Below, in pieces: positions 9,788-18,408 of a DNA stretch of 64,000 nt. A program made the translations under genes and the position numbers. This DNA is from Gammaproteobacteria bacterium (lineage in GTDB: Bacteria; Pseudomonadota; Gammaproteobacteria; Eutrophobiales; Eutrophobiaceae). The notes under the pieces are model-generated. The model saw nothing but the letters and a program-made list of their open reading frames with translations. It was not told the origin of the DNA and ran no database searches. The stretch is from positions 62,001-126,000 of the forward strand of contig JAJFKM010000033.1 in NCBI GenBank assembly GCA_021773215.1, read 5' to 3'. Each line of letters begins with the position of its first letter. Within the stretch, counting starts at the first letter, position 1.

Positions 9788-9950
9788 CCTCTAAATCAGT
9801 AAACAAAGTTTCAAACAAGCTAATAGTTAGATGGCAAAATATTGATATTTAAAACAGGGAAAAGAACTATCAAATTACTTTTTGGGTTTAACCTAAAATT
9901 AATAGAAAAATTATTTTTAGATTGAAGATATCGTTAATTATAGAAATAAA

Positions 9951-9974
9951 AAAAGCGGCCCTGAGGCCGCTTTT
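9951..9974 (-). terminator. Rho-independent terminator of the porin gene
   Basis: A perfect 10-bp stem (AAAAGCGGCC 9951-9960, GGCCGCTTTT 9965-9974) with a CTGA loop, followed on the minus strand by TTTATTT. It lies 33 bases after the porin stop. The T-runs on both sides could let it work in both directions. Confidence 0.92.
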
Positions 9975-10007
9975 ATTTATACAAAATTTAATTTTGCAAT
10001 TAAAATA

Positions 10008-10856
10008 TTAGAATGATTTAGACACGCCAAAAATGAAACCACCACACTGTGAACCAGCAATAGTACCAGTCTGGACAAGAGCACAGTCATTATCACTTGA
10101 CAACGCAGTGTAAGAAGCATCTACATCAACGCCAAACACAGTCTTACTTAAACCAACACCAAAGTAGTGATAATCATCAGCAGTTCCACCGGCGCCGGTA
10201 GTTTGAGCCGCTAAGTTAGCATCACTGAAGTCGAGAGTCAGGTAACCGTAGAACGCGTTTAAACCAATTCCATAAGGCAATGAAAAGTCTAAGCTAACTG
10301 GAACGTGCTGACTTGAATCACCAAATCCAAACCATTCTGGTGAATAGTAATAACCAACACTTAACGAAGGTTCAAACATCACATCTGAAAAGCCATAACC
10401 GAACACACCGTAAAACTCCCAGTAGTCAAAGTCATCTGTAAAACCCTGATCTGCATCCTGATTAGGATAGGTATAATTAATACCGCCAACATCCCAAGAA
10501 ACACCAGAGGCGCCAAATTCACCCGCTAACCCATGGTAGTGAGTAAACTCAAGCGAAACTGGATCATTGGTACCACGGCCCCACTCGACGTTAGCAGCAA
10601 ACACACCAGAGTAAACATCAGCACCTATAGCATCTATTGTAAACCAAGTGATATCGAAGCCACCTTGGATTGTGGTACCTTCATCATTACCACCTGAGCC
10701 ACTTGTTTGTGATGCACCATAGAACTGATAGTCAGTAGCAAGTCTAACGTTGGCCGCTATTTCCGTTTCTGCGAACCAAGTAGCCATGTCCGCACTAGCT
10801 ACAGATGATCCAAATATAAGTGCGCTTGCGATAAACGCGATTGTAAATTTTTTCAT
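10008..10856 (-). CDS. TorF-family putative outer-membrane porin linked to ammonium transport
   Basis: This 282-residue protein has a clear Sec signal peptide (MKKFTIAFIASALIFGSSV, cleavage after ASA), then alternating polar/aromatic beta-strand sequence and a terminal phenylalanine (FGVSKSF), as expected for an outer-membrane beta-barrel. The start of the mature part (ANVRLATDYQFYGASQT) resembles the TorF/gcw_chp putative porin family, which I recall as often lying beside glnK-amtB in gammaproteobacteria. It has its own sigma-54 promoter and a strong terminator, so it should be co-induced with the ammonium transporters. The likely role is diffusion of small nitrogen compounds across the outer membrane. 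Substrate is an inference. Confidence 0.82.
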   Translation of the reverse strand: MKKFTIAFIASALIFGSSVASADMATWFAETEIAANVRLATDYQFYGASQTSGSGGNDEGTTIQGGFDITWFTIDAIGADVYSGVFAANVEWGRGTNDPVSLEFTHYHGLAGEFGASGVSWDVGGINYTYPNQDADQGFTDDFDYWEFYGVFGYGFSDVMFEPSLSVGYYYSPEWFGFGDSSQHVPVSLDFSLPYGIGLNAFYGYLTLDFSDANLAAQTTGAGGTADDYHYFGVGLSKTVFGVDVDASYTALSSDNDCALVQTGTIAGSQCGGFIFGVSKSF

Positions 10857-10926
10857 ATTACTGATTCCCTCAATTAAAAATAAAATGCTTTAAAAGCAGT
10901 AAGTCAAAATAACTGTATCTGGTCAT

Positions 10927-10942
10927 TGCAGCTTTTATGCCA
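10927..10942 (-). promoter_or_regulatory. Sigma-54 promoter of the porin gene
   Basis: On the minus strand GTGGCATAAAAGCTGCAA has GG (plus 10940-10941) and GC (plus 10928-10929) ten bases apart. The leader to the porin ATG is about 60 bases. This is the third copy of the same promoter layout in 5 kb. Confidence 0.86.
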
Positions 10943-11051
10943 CGTTGTTACAAAAATACGACAAACGTATATTTATTATATTATTCAAATACTTAGGTGC
11001 ATAATGTAGCTAGCTTTTAGTTAATTACTCTTGTTGTTATTCAATATTTTT

Positions 11052-11098
11052 TGCACTTTAAAAAGGCATAAAATATACATTCGCACTTCAATGGAGCA
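11052..11098. promoter_or_regulatory. NtrC-like enhancer pair upstream of the porin promoter
   Basis: CGCACTTCAATGGAGCA (11082-11098) matches the NtrC pattern with two mismatches. TGCACTTTAAAAAGGCA (11052-11068) has one good arm. The two are exactly 30 bases apart, as at the glnK promoters, and sit about 120 and 150 bases upstream of the -24 element. The region also precedes ubiK on the plus strand. Confidence 0.6.
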
Positions 11099-11185
11099 TT
11101 GATTTATTCGTTGCAAGGTATGTTAAAGTGTTTGATCTTAGGTAAGCATATATCCACTAAAGCAATTTAGAGATCGACAATTAAA

Positions 11186-11446
11186 ATGATAAACAAAGAA
11201 CACATAGAAGAGTTTATTCAACAGGCAAGTAAACTAGTCCCTGATGATCTATCTCGTTTTAAGAACGAAATTGAAAACAATTTACGCACAACATTAAGTG
11301 CAAGCTTATCCAAGATGGATTTGGTTACTCGAGAAGAATACGATATTCAAACTGCCTTATTACAGCGAACACGAGCTAAGCTAGATAAACTGCAAAAAAA
11401 ACTTATTGATATTGAAAATCAACTTAATGGAAAAGAATCAGAGTAA
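11186..11446 (+). CDS. ubiK: Ubiquinone biosynthesis accessory factor UbiK (YqiC)
   Basis: This is a small 86-residue protein of the UbiK/YqiC (BMFP) family that assists the aerobic ubiquinone-biosynthesis complex together with UbiJ. It has the conserved N-terminal amphipathic region around SKLVPDDLSRFKNEIE, the central LSKMDLVTREEYDIQ motif, and a C-terminal leucine-zipper-like coiled coil (residues about 58-82). In many gammaproteobacteria comM follows directly on the same strand. Here an 11-kb minus-strand guanidine island separates the two, which makes ubiK a landmark for the insertion. Confidence 0.92.
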   Translation: MINKEHIEEFIQQASKLVPDDLSRFKNEIENNLRTTLSASLSKMDLVTREEYDIQTALLQRTRAKLDKLQKKLIDIENQLNGKESE

Positions 11447-11489
11447 ATAGACCCACAATATTTTCTCAATACTCTATTGCTGAAACACA

Positions 11490-13316
11490 CTAACACTGCT
11501 TAATATAATTACGCCAACCACCAAAATCAGTAATATCTATTGCATCAATGATTCCGTAAGACTCGCAAATAAAACTATTCACTTCTTCACCCTCTTCAAG
11601 AATGGCTTTGCCAATCCCTAATGGCGATGGAATGTTTATAATGAATACTCCGAAGCTAGATAATGGCATACGCCAAACTTCTACTTCTATCGATTTTCCA
11701 TTATCACAATCTTTTACTAAACCGGGACGCAATGGTGGCTCGCCTGCAAGCGCATATAGTTTATAACTAGCTTCCGTTTTTGTTGCTTTGATTAGTACTG
11801 CATTATTGTCAGTTAACTGATGGTTCAATGGCATACCTGATAAATGCGCTCCGCAAACCGCTATATCAATAGTAGTTACGCCCTGATTACAGTGAATAGA
11901 AACTTCTTTTCGGGTCCATTCAAAATTAGTTGCTCCCATCTTGATATGTTTTCCATCTAGTAATTTTTTTGCTTGTTCTAATAAAGCACGATCAGTGAAG
12001 GCATCACTAAACAACGTTACGCCAAATGGAAAATTATCTTTATCAAAACCTGCAGGGATAGCAATTGCAGCATAATCCAACAAATTCATATAATTAGTGT
12101 AGTAACCAAGGTTAGAATTAAGTTTAATAGGTTCATCATTGACCTCATCAATTCTGTATTTTGTCCCAACTGTTGGTGTTACTACAAAATCAACTTGTTC
12201 TAATATTTTATCCGTCTCTTTCTTCAATGCTTGGAGTTCATAAAGCTTTTTGAAGGTTTCTACAGCACCAATGTCTTTTGCGGGTAATATAATATTTTTA
12301 GTTACTGGAAATATCGCATCTGGATTACTATCAATAAAATCATCTATCGCTGCATAACGTTCTGCTAACCACGGACCTTGATAAAGCAAGTTGGCTGTAT
12401 TAATGAATGGTGTAAAATCAATATTAACAAGCTCATAGCTTTCTTCAGTATTAACACCACTTCCAATTTTTTCATTTAAGATCTCGTTAACAAAATCATC
12501 AAAAAGGTTTTTATAATCTTTATTTCCAAAGAACTTAAGAAACGATCTGTCTGGAACACCTATTTTATATTTTTTACTTTTTGTAGTATCCGTGCTGACA
12601 CGAGAATAAATATCAGCAGGGTCATAACAATCGACAATGTTGAATACTTCAGAAACATCATCAGGGTTAAGCGCAAAAATACTGATGCAATCCAGGCTTC
12701 GACATGCTGGGACAAGCCCCGAAGTACTTATTCTACCTTTAGTAGGTTTTAATCCAACAAGGTTATTATACGCGACAGGCACACGACCAGAACCGGCTGT
12801 ATCTGTACCTAAGGCAAAGCTGACCTGTCCTAAAGCAACTGCAACAGCAGAACCAGAACTAGAACCACCTGAAACATATGCAGGGTCAAAGGCATTCTTA
12901 ACTGCACCATAAGGAGAACGTGTACCGACCAGGCCTGCTGCGAACTGATCCAAATTTGTCTTGCCAATGGGTATTGCCCCTGCATCTATTAATAGTTGCA
13001 CTGCAAAAGCATTCTCTTTCGGAATATAACTGAATTCTGGACATGCCGCCGTTGTAGCTATTCCAACCAGATCAATATTATCCTTTATTGCAAAGGGTAT
13101 TCCATATAACGGTAATTCATCCGGCCCTTTCCCTTGTAAATTAGATATGTAAACTTCTAGTTCATCTTCATCAAGCGGATGAATCCAGATATTATTCTCT
13201 TCAAAAGATTTGATTTTTTCTGTTATATCTGCAATCAATGTCGCCGGGCTTAACAAGCCATTTCTATATCGTTCATGGAGTTCAGTGATGCTTAATGAAT
13301 AATTTTGTTGAGTCAT
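11490..13316 (-). CDS. atzF: Allophanate hydrolase (AtzF type)
   Basis: This enzyme hydrolyses allophanate (carboxyurea) to ammonia and CO2, the last step of urea- or guanidine-carboxylase pathways. The 608 residues fit the stand-alone two-domain enzyme. The amidase-signature domain (about 1-450) has catalytic Lys78 (FAIKDN), cis-Ser152 (GGSSSGS) and nucleophile Ser176 (GTDTAGSGR). A C-terminal domain of about 140 residues of the AtzF type follows, with NQGVTTIDIAVCGAHLSG and YALAGEPPLRPGL. It is the last gene of the island, 21 bases after the carboxyltransferase gene. Allophanate hydrolase serves both urea and guanidine routes, so the substrate assignment rests on the riboswitches and DUF1989 genes. 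Confidence 0.95.
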   Translation of the reverse strand: MTQQNYSLSITELHERYRNGLLSPATLIADITEKIKSFEENNIWIHPLDEDELEVYISNLQGKGPDELPLYGIPFAIKDNIDLVGIATTAACPEFSYIPKENAFAVQLLIDAGAIPIGKTNLDQFAAGLVGTRSPYGAVKNAFDPAYVSGGSSSGSAVAVALGQVSFALGTDTAGSGRVPVAYNNLVGLKPTKGRISTSGLVPACRSLDCISIFALNPDDVSEVFNIVDCYDPADIYSRVSTDTTKSKKYKIGVPDRSFLKFFGNKDYKNLFDDFVNEILNEKIGSGVNTEESYELVNIDFTPFINTANLLYQGPWLAERYAAIDDFIDSNPDAIFPVTKNIILPAKDIGAVETFKKLYELQALKKETDKILEQVDFVVTPTVGTKYRIDEVNDEPIKLNSNLGYYTNYMNLLDYAAIAIPAGFDKDNFPFGVTLFSDAFTDRALLEQAKKLLDGKHIKMGATNFEWTRKEVSIHCNQGVTTIDIAVCGAHLSGMPLNHQLTDNNAVLIKATKTEASYKLYALAGEPPLRPGLVKDCDNGKSIEVEVWRMPLSSFGVFIINIPSPLGIGKAILEEGEEVNSFICESYGIIDAIDITDFGGWRNYIKQC

Positions 13317-13337
13317 ATTTATGATGCCATTTTCTAG

Positions 13338-15323
13338 TTAGTTATTTAATTCGCCGGTTTCGATCCAACGTTGGCGTTCAGCTTCGAATGCATCTTGTTG
13401 CTTTAACTTAAATCGCTCTATTTCCGTTTTGTTCTTCTGTAAATATGTTTTGTATGCGCCATAATCCAAAACGGTTTTTTCAATTTTTAAGTTGTAATCC
13501 CCATTTGGAAAATCATGCCGAATCTGTATTAATTCATCTTCAGTTACAGGAAAGAAACGAATTTGATCAAAGAAGCGTAAGAGCCATGGCTTATCACCAT
13601 GGAAATCAATATTGTTCTCACCCTTATTCCACATCTGTAAAGTCCGTCCAACAAATTGATAACCACCGGGACCTTCCATGCCATAAACACACATGTAGGC
13701 ACCACCAATACCCACTGCATTTTCAGGTGTCCATGTTCGAGCCGGGTTATATTTTGTTGTGACCAGGCGGTGCCTAGGATCTAACGGTGTCGCAACAGGT
13801 GCACCAAGATAAACATCTCCCAGGCCCATCACTAAATAGCTGGCATTAAAGATGATCTTTTTTACATCTGCTACACTCTCTAGTCCATTAATCCTTCGAA
13901 TGAATTCGAGATTACTCGGACACCAGGGCGCATCATCTCGCACCGACTGCATATAGATATCTATTGCTTTTTGAGTTGATGGGTCATTCCAACTTAAAGG
14001 TAAATACACTATGCGTGAAGGAATTCGTACTTTATCAACATCTTCTAATTCTTTTTCAGCGGACACCAAAACATCGATGAGTTTATTAGTATTGATTACT
14101 TTATTATCAAAATGGATTTGTAATGAACGAATCCCCGGCGTTAGATCAATGATGCCATCAGTAATATTCACTTTAACCCATTCCATTAATAGATGGGCTC
14201 TTAACCTAAGCGATAAATCAAGTGTCATTTCACCGTATTCAACCAAGACATTATCTTCACCTGATAAACGATAAACGACACCCGGTCTTTCGTTGATGTT
14301 TGTAATATGACGACGAACTGCACTTTCCGGTTTTATCGGTACCGTTTCCGGGGGAGAAATATATTTTAAGGTTTCAATTTCTTGTAATTGTATTTTTTCT
14401 AATGCATTTGCTTGCTCAATACTGATCGGAATAAAACGTATTTTATCGCCAGGTTTTAATTGTCCCATTTTCCATAAATCAGCATTTATAATTGTGGCAG
14501 GACAAACGAAACCGCCTAAACTGGGTCCATCTGGCCCTAATATAACAGGCATATCTCCTGTGAAATCGATAGTGCCTACAGCATAGGGATTATCATGCAG
14601 GTTCGAGGGATGTAAGCCTGCCTCCCCCCCATCTTTTCTTGCCCAATTAGGTTTGGGGCCAATTAATCGTACTCCGGTCCGGCTAGAATTATAGTGAACG
14701 TCCCAATCTGTTTTAAAAAAAGACGCGATATCTTCTTCAGTAAAAAAATCGGGTGCGCCTTGCGGACCATAAACGACATAGATAGACCATTGGTTTTTGT
14801 ATTCAGGGACTAATTGATGATCAATGATGTTGCACGGTCTAAACTTTTCTTCTTCACTAAGTAATAACCCATCTCCTTTTTCAAGTGCCCTTCCCTGATG
14901 TCCTCCAAATTTTCCCAAGGTAAACGTCGCTTTGCTATTCAAATATGGCTCAATATTCAAGCCATTTTTAAAACACAGATAGGCACGCATGCCAACAATG
15001 ATCGATTCTATTTTTAAGATACTGCCAGCTTTAACGCGGATAGCATTCCACTGTGACATAGAAACACCATTTAACATCATCCTCACAGGTGCACCTGTAA
15101 GACAGATAATAGTCTCAACATGAAACTTCAACTCTGGCCCAACCAGGGTAATCTCTAGCCCTGCCGCAGCTTTATCATTACCTAAAATTTGATTACCTAA
15201 TTGAAAAGCCCGATTATCCATCGGGCCTGATGGCGGCACACCAACATTCCAAAACCCTATTCTGCCGGGATAATCTTGTACCGTGGTTTGTATACCCGGT
15301 TTTAAAACTTCTATTGATTGCAT
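13338..15323 (-). CDS. Carboxyltransferase-only subunit of a urea/guanidine carboxylase (lacks biotin carboxylase and BCCP domains)
   Basis: This 661-residue protein matches only the carboxyltransferase part of urea/guanidine carboxylase. An AHS2 (KipA/PxpC-like) domain runs from residue 1 ([20 protein letters not shown]) to about 320, and an AHS1 (KipI/PxpB-like) domain from about 348 ([18 protein letters not shown]) to about 600. Full enzymes of about 1200 residues carry a biotin carboxylase domain before this and a biotin carrier after it. Here the gene begins exactly at the carboxyltransferase and stops after FEAERQRW, where the carrier domain would begin. No ATP-grasp or MKM biotin motif is present. 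The gap to each neighbour is under 22 bases, so nothing is hidden between genes. Carboxylation would need a separate BC-BCCP protein. Confidence 0.9.
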   Translation of the reverse strand: MQSIEVLKPGIQTTVQDYPGRIGFWNVGVPPSGPMDNRAFQLGNQILGNDKAAAGLEITLVGPELKFHVETIICLTGAPVRMMLNGVSMSQWNAIRVKAGSILKIESIIVGMRAYLCFKNGLNIEPYLNSKATFTLGKFGGHQGRALEKGDGLLLSEEEKFRPCNIIDHQLVPEYKNQWSIYVVYGPQGAPDFFTEEDIASFFKTDWDVHYNSSRTGVRLIGPKPNWARKDGGEAGLHPSNLHDNPYAVGTIDFTGDMPVILGPDGPSLGGFVCPATIINADLWKMGQLKPGDKIRFIPISIEQANALEKIQLQEIETLKYISPPETVPIKPESAVRRHITNINERPGVVYRLSGEDNVLVEYGEMTLDLSLRLRAHLLMEWVKVNITDGIIDLTPGIRSLQIHFDNKVINTNKLIDVLVSAEKELEDVDKVRIPSRIVYLPLSWNDPSTQKAIDIYMQSVRDDAPWCPSNLEFIRRINGLESVADVKKIIFNASYLVMGLGDVYLGAPVATPLDPRHRLVTTKYNPARTWTPENAVGIGGAYMCVYGMEGPGGYQFVGRTLQMWNKGENNIDFHGDKPWLLRFFDQIRFFPVTEDELIQIRHDFPNGDYNLKIEKTVLDYGAYKTYLQKNKTEIERFKLKQQDAFEAERQRWIETGELNN

Positions 15324-15334
15324 GGACTTATTAT

Positions 15335-15976
15335 TTATTGATCCCAGATCAATACCTCAATAGTTGTTGGATTGTAGGCATTACATGGGTTATTCAGTTG
15401 CGGGCAATTAGATACTAGGGCAATAACATCCATCTTTGCTTTCAGCTCAACATACTTACCCGCATCCGATATACCATCTTCAAAGGTCAATCCACCTTCT
15501 ACTGTGACGGGCACATTCATAAAGAAATTTATATTGTGCGTAATATCCCGTTTACTCATATCAAACTCAGGATGTTCTGCGACTGCTAATAGCCAGCTAT
15601 CACGGCAGGCATGCATGCATTTCTTTTCAAGCGCATAACGCACTGTGTTTGATTCAGTTGCACAAGCACCGCCAAGCGTATCGTGTCGCCCACAAGTATC
15701 GGCAACGATTTCTAGTAAGGTATTACCATGATTGGATATTAATTCTGACCCTGATGTTAAATACACGTTTCCTTGTTCACGAATAGTGTCGATAGCAGAA
15801 TAACGTTCGGCCACATCACTTGCGTTATAAAATAATGTATCCGCTGCTTGATTACCTTCTAAATCAAGAATACGTAAGGTCTGACCTTGTTTAACAACAC
15901 GCATCCAATATTCACCTGCACCTACAACTTGTCTGTACAACGCAGAATCAGCGGCAAGAGAACTTTCTATAACCAT
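15335..15976 (-). CDS. DUF1989 protein, carboxyguanidine deiminase subunit (CgdA/CgdB family; formerly urea-carboxylase-associated protein)
   Basis: This is the shorter (213 residues) of two paralogous DUF1989 proteins. Members in guanidine clusters form the heteromeric carboxyguanidine deiminase CgdAB, which converts carboxyguanidine to allophanate plus ammonia and sends guanidine nitrogen to allophanate hydrolase. Conserved elements include [18 protein letters not shown] near residue 32, [12 protein letters not shown] with likely metal ligands near residue 94, and a C-terminal [15 protein letters not shown] with two cysteines. The start lies two bases after the preceding DUF1989 gene, so the two are translationally coupled, as expected for a 1:1 complex. 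I did not assign A or B. Confidence 0.88.
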   Translation of the reverse strand: MVIESSLAADSALYRQVVGAGEYWMRVVKQGQTLRILDLEGNQAADTLFYNASDVAERYSAIDTIREQGNVYLTSGSELISNHGNTLLEIVADTCGRHDTLGGACATESNTVRYALEKKCMHACRDSWLLAVAEHPEFDMSKRDITHNINFFMNVPVTVEGGLTFEDGISDAGKYVELKAKMDVIALVSNCPQLNNPCNAYNPTTIEVLIWDQ

Positions 15977-15977
15977 T

Positions 15978-16718
15978 TTAGTTTCCTCCCTGCAGATGAT
16001 AGATGGCGTTGTTTTGAAAACCGCGTTGGTTCTCAGGTCTGAAATTCATACATAAATCATCATCGGTAACAGGGTCCGCTTTACGAATTTGATAGATTAA
16101 AGATTTCTTTGGATATTCCGCCGCACTATTCAAGGGATGCGGACAAGTATGAAATATAACTAGTGTATCCAATTCAAATCGAAGGTCTACAAAATCGCCA
16201 GCTTTACTATTTTCCGGGTCAAAATTTAAATTACCTTCGGCATCAGTAAACACACGACTAAACCAATTTAGATTGGCTGCCATATCACGCTCGCTTAAGC
16301 CATATTTAGCGAGCTCAACTAAAAAACTATGTTCACCACTGAGTGTCCAATCGTTTCGTTCTTGCTGATAAGACTTAACATGCCATTTCTTTTCCATATT
16401 AGCGTTAGTCAAATTCCCACCGACCGTATCATGCCAACCAACACTATCCTCAATAATGGAGCAGAAAATTCTGCCCATATCTGAATACAAACAATGGCCT
16501 TTTGTAAGTTTGAAAGTATGTTGGCATTTTAAAGTATCGGGGGCGTTATAACGTTCAAGCTTATCGTTTGGGTTGTAAAACAACATACCCACATTCGCAC
16601 CTCCATCTTTATCGATCAAACGCAGCGTTGTGCCTTTGCGCATTAACATTGACCAATGAGCGCCACCAGGTATCTCATCCTCATACATTATTTCTTTTTC
16701 AGGGAATATTTCAGCCAT
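15978..16718 (-). CDS. DUF1989 protein, carboxyguanidine deiminase partner subunit (CgdA/CgdB family)
   Basis: This is the longer (246 residues) DUF1989 protein, first full-length gene after riboswitch 2. It shares the fold pattern of its downstream partner: [18 protein letters not shown] near residue 17, [29 protein letters not shown] near residue 93 and [14 protein letters not shown] near residue 204, where histidine and cysteine could bind metal. Translation starts at an ATG one base after the stop of a 32-codon ORF and has a GGGGGA Shine-Dalgarno inside that ORF. In the known pathway the two DUF1989 proteins act together on carboxyguanidine. A role limited to urea carboxylase support was the older annotation. 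Confidence 0.88.
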   Translation of the reverse strand: MAEIFPEKEIMYEDEIPGGAHWSMLMRKGTTLRLIDKDGGANVGMLFYNPNDKLERYNAPDTLKCQHTFKLTKGHCLYSDMGRIFCSIIEDSVGWHDTVGGNLTNANMEKKWHVKSYQQERNDWTLSGEHSFLVELAKYGLSERDMAANLNWFSRVFTDAEGNLNFDPENSKAGDFVDLRFELDTLVIFHTCPHPLNSAAEYPKKSLIYQIRKADPVTDDDLCMNFRPENQRGFQNNAIYHLQGGN

Positions 16719-16719
16719 T

Positions 16720-16818
16720 TCATAATCCCCCGTTTATATTTGCAGGAATAGAAATCAGAAATTTTTCATTGATGTGCTTGATGCTAGAGCAATAAACTCT
16801 TTTAAATTTACTTGTCAT
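16720..16818 (-). CDS. Unannotated 32-codon ORF between the riboswitch and the DUF1989 genes
   Basis: On the minus strand an ATG at 16818 is preceded by GGAGAG at good spacing (CTGGAGAGAAGCGT) and opens a 32-residue ORF. It begins MTSKFKRVYCSSIKHINEKF and ends NINGGL. Its TGA (16720-16722) lies one base before the ATG of the DUF1989 gene. The peptide is basic with one cysteine, and I recognise no family. It may be a coupling leader that carries ribosomes to the DUF1989 start once the riboswitch allows transcription, a small subunit, or a decayed gene. Confidence 0.5.
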   Translation of the reverse strand: MTSKFKRVYCSSIKHINEKFLISIPANINGGL

Positions 16819-16878
16819 ACGCTTCTCTCCAGTATTACTTCACGTTGAAATGTATTGCCAATTGCTGGCATATTGCAT

Positions 16879-16962
16879 CTCCCGGGCTTTTATCCCGCCG
16901 TGTAACCTTTGAGAAGGTCGATAACTCTCGGACCAGTCACTCGTTAAAGCCGGAACCCTAGT
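16879..16962 (-). promoter_or_regulatory. Guanidine-I (ykkC) riboswitch, copy 2, intra-operonic
   Basis: On the minus strand the RNA has the class I guanidine consensus in order: CTAGGGTTCCGG, then GACTGGTCCGAGAG, a variable hairpin, TTACACGGCGGGATAAAA, and GCCCGGGAG. It begins only 31 bases after the stop of the GS-like gene, so there is little room for a separate promoter. It probably acts on readthrough from the transport operon. The leader to the first large gene is about 160 bases and contains the 32-codon ORF. I saw no clear T-tailed terminator after it. Confidence 0.96.
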
Positions 16963-16993
16963 TATCCATTTATAAACTAAAATATATCAGTAA

Positions 16994-18391
16994 TTAAAAC
17001 AAGTGGCTATATCGTTCCACTTCCCAAGCACTCACACTCTGGTGATACTCTTCCCATTCTTGTGTTTTATAACGAATGAATTCCTGTTTTAGTTCTTTAC
17101 CTAATACATTTTCAACCAATTCATCTTCAGCAAAGGCTGTCACTGCTTCGGCCAGCGTTTGTGGCAAAAACTCAATACCTCGTTCCAAACGCTCTGCATC
17201 AGTTAACTCATATAAATTGTCTTCTTGAGGGTTACCCGGATCAATTTTTTCACGAACACCTTCCAATCCAGCAGCTAATACCAAAGTCGCGGCAAGATAA
17301 GGGTTCACTGCACCATCTGCATTGCGTGATTCACAACGACCGCCACCCATTGGCACACGAACTGAATTAGTTCGATTATTAGATCCGTAAGAATTAAATA
17401 CTGGCGCCCAAGTAAAGTAGCTCATTGCTCCCTGTCTAACTAAACGCTTATAACTGTTGACGGTTGGCGCAAACGCCGCGCATAAGGCCCGCCCGTGTTT
17501 TAAAACCCCACCTATAAAATAATAACCTGTCTGAGTCAGCCCCAAACCACGTGGGTCATCTTTTGGGGCACACTCAAAAACATTCTCACCTGATACAAGA
17601 TCAAACAGAGACATATTAAAATGTGCACCATTCCCGGTTTTGTCTTTAAATGGTTTCGGCATCATCGTCGCAAGCAAACCTTCGTCCGCAGCATAACGCT
17701 TTGCCAATTCACGGAAGAAGATCAAACGATCACACATCGTTAAAGCATCAGCATAATTAAAATCAAATTCAAATTGACCATTGGCATCTTCATGATCAAA
17801 TGAATAAATATCCCAACCCAAGTCGTTCATCGTCTCTGCCATGCGATCTAACCAGGTAAAATTATCCATAAACCCGCGCAAGTCATAACAAGGTTTGGTT
17901 AACTTATCATCGGCATGCGGAACAGAAAGAGTGCCGTCCTCGTTTTTCTTTAATAAAAACACCTCGCATTCGATACCTAGATTAAAACCAAAACCAAGCT
18001 CAGCCGCTGCTTCTAATTGCTGTTTCAGAGCAACTCGTGTATTTAATTTGTACGGTTCACCTTTAAACGTATTGTCCGCTGGCATCCAGGCGATCTTGGG
18101 TTCCCATGGTAATTGAATAACATGATCCAGATCGGGTACTGATGCGATCTCATCATCATTTGGTTCCTGCCCAAGACCATCCAATGCATATCCGGTATAT
18201 AGCTCTGATCCATGTGCCATATGCAATAAGTGATCGATAGGCACAACTTTACCTTTGGGGATACCGTGAATATCAACGTAGGCTCCCATGCAATAACGCA
18301 CACCTTTATTTTTTAAATCTTTTTGAATCGCTAGGATTTCATCATCAGATTTATCTTTGGGTAATAAATGCTCTTCCGTTTTTATATCCAT
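16994..18391 (-). CDS. Type III glutamine-synthetase-like ligase (GlnT/GmaS-related gamma-glutamylamide synthetase)
   Basis: This 465-residue protein belongs to the glutamine synthetase superfamily, closest in pattern to the type III/GmaS group that ligates glutamate to ammonia or methylamine. Catalytic-core motifs seen are ECEVFLL near residue 141 (metal-binding glutamates), [18 protein letters not shown] near 198, [11 protein letters not shown] near 253, [10 protein letters not shown] near 320, and [16 protein letters not shown] near 363. In canonical enzymes the third motif reads H-x-H. Here it is His257-Phe-Asn259, so the second (ATP-side) histidine is replaced. No C-terminal adenylylation tyrosine motif is evident. 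It is the last gene of the transport operon, 17 bases after the creatininase homologue. It could fix released ammonia or join glutamate to an amine. Confidence 0.85.
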   Translation of the reverse strand: MDIKTEEHLLPKDKSDDEILAIQKDLKNKGVRYCMGAYVDIHGIPKGKVVPIDHLLHMAHGSELYTGYALDGLGQEPNDDEIASVPDLDHVIQLPWEPKIAWMPADNTFKGEPYKLNTRVALKQQLEAAAELGFGFNLGIECEVFLLKKNEDGTLSVPHADDKLTKPCYDLRGFMDNFTWLDRMAETMNDLGWDIYSFDHEDANGQFEFDFNYADALTMCDRLIFFRELAKRYAADEGLLATMMPKPFKDKTGNGAHFNMSLFDLVSGENVFECAPKDDPRGLGLTQTGYYFIGGVLKHGRALCAAFAPTVNSYKRLVRQGAMSYFTWAPVFNSYGSNNRTNSVRVPMGGGRCESRNADGAVNPYLAATLVLAAGLEGVREKIDPGNPQEDNLYELTDAERLERGIEFLPQTLAEAVTAFAEDELVENVLGKELKQEFIRYKTQEWEEYHQSVSAWEVERYSHLF

Positions 18392-18408
18392 TTGGCAGTT
18401 ATCATTTA

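Noticed and set aside
11490-15323. A urea amidolyase pathway acting on urea rather than guanidine
   Set aside because: Two guanidine-I riboswitches and paired DUF1989 genes point to guanidine. Urea use as a side activity cannot be excluded.
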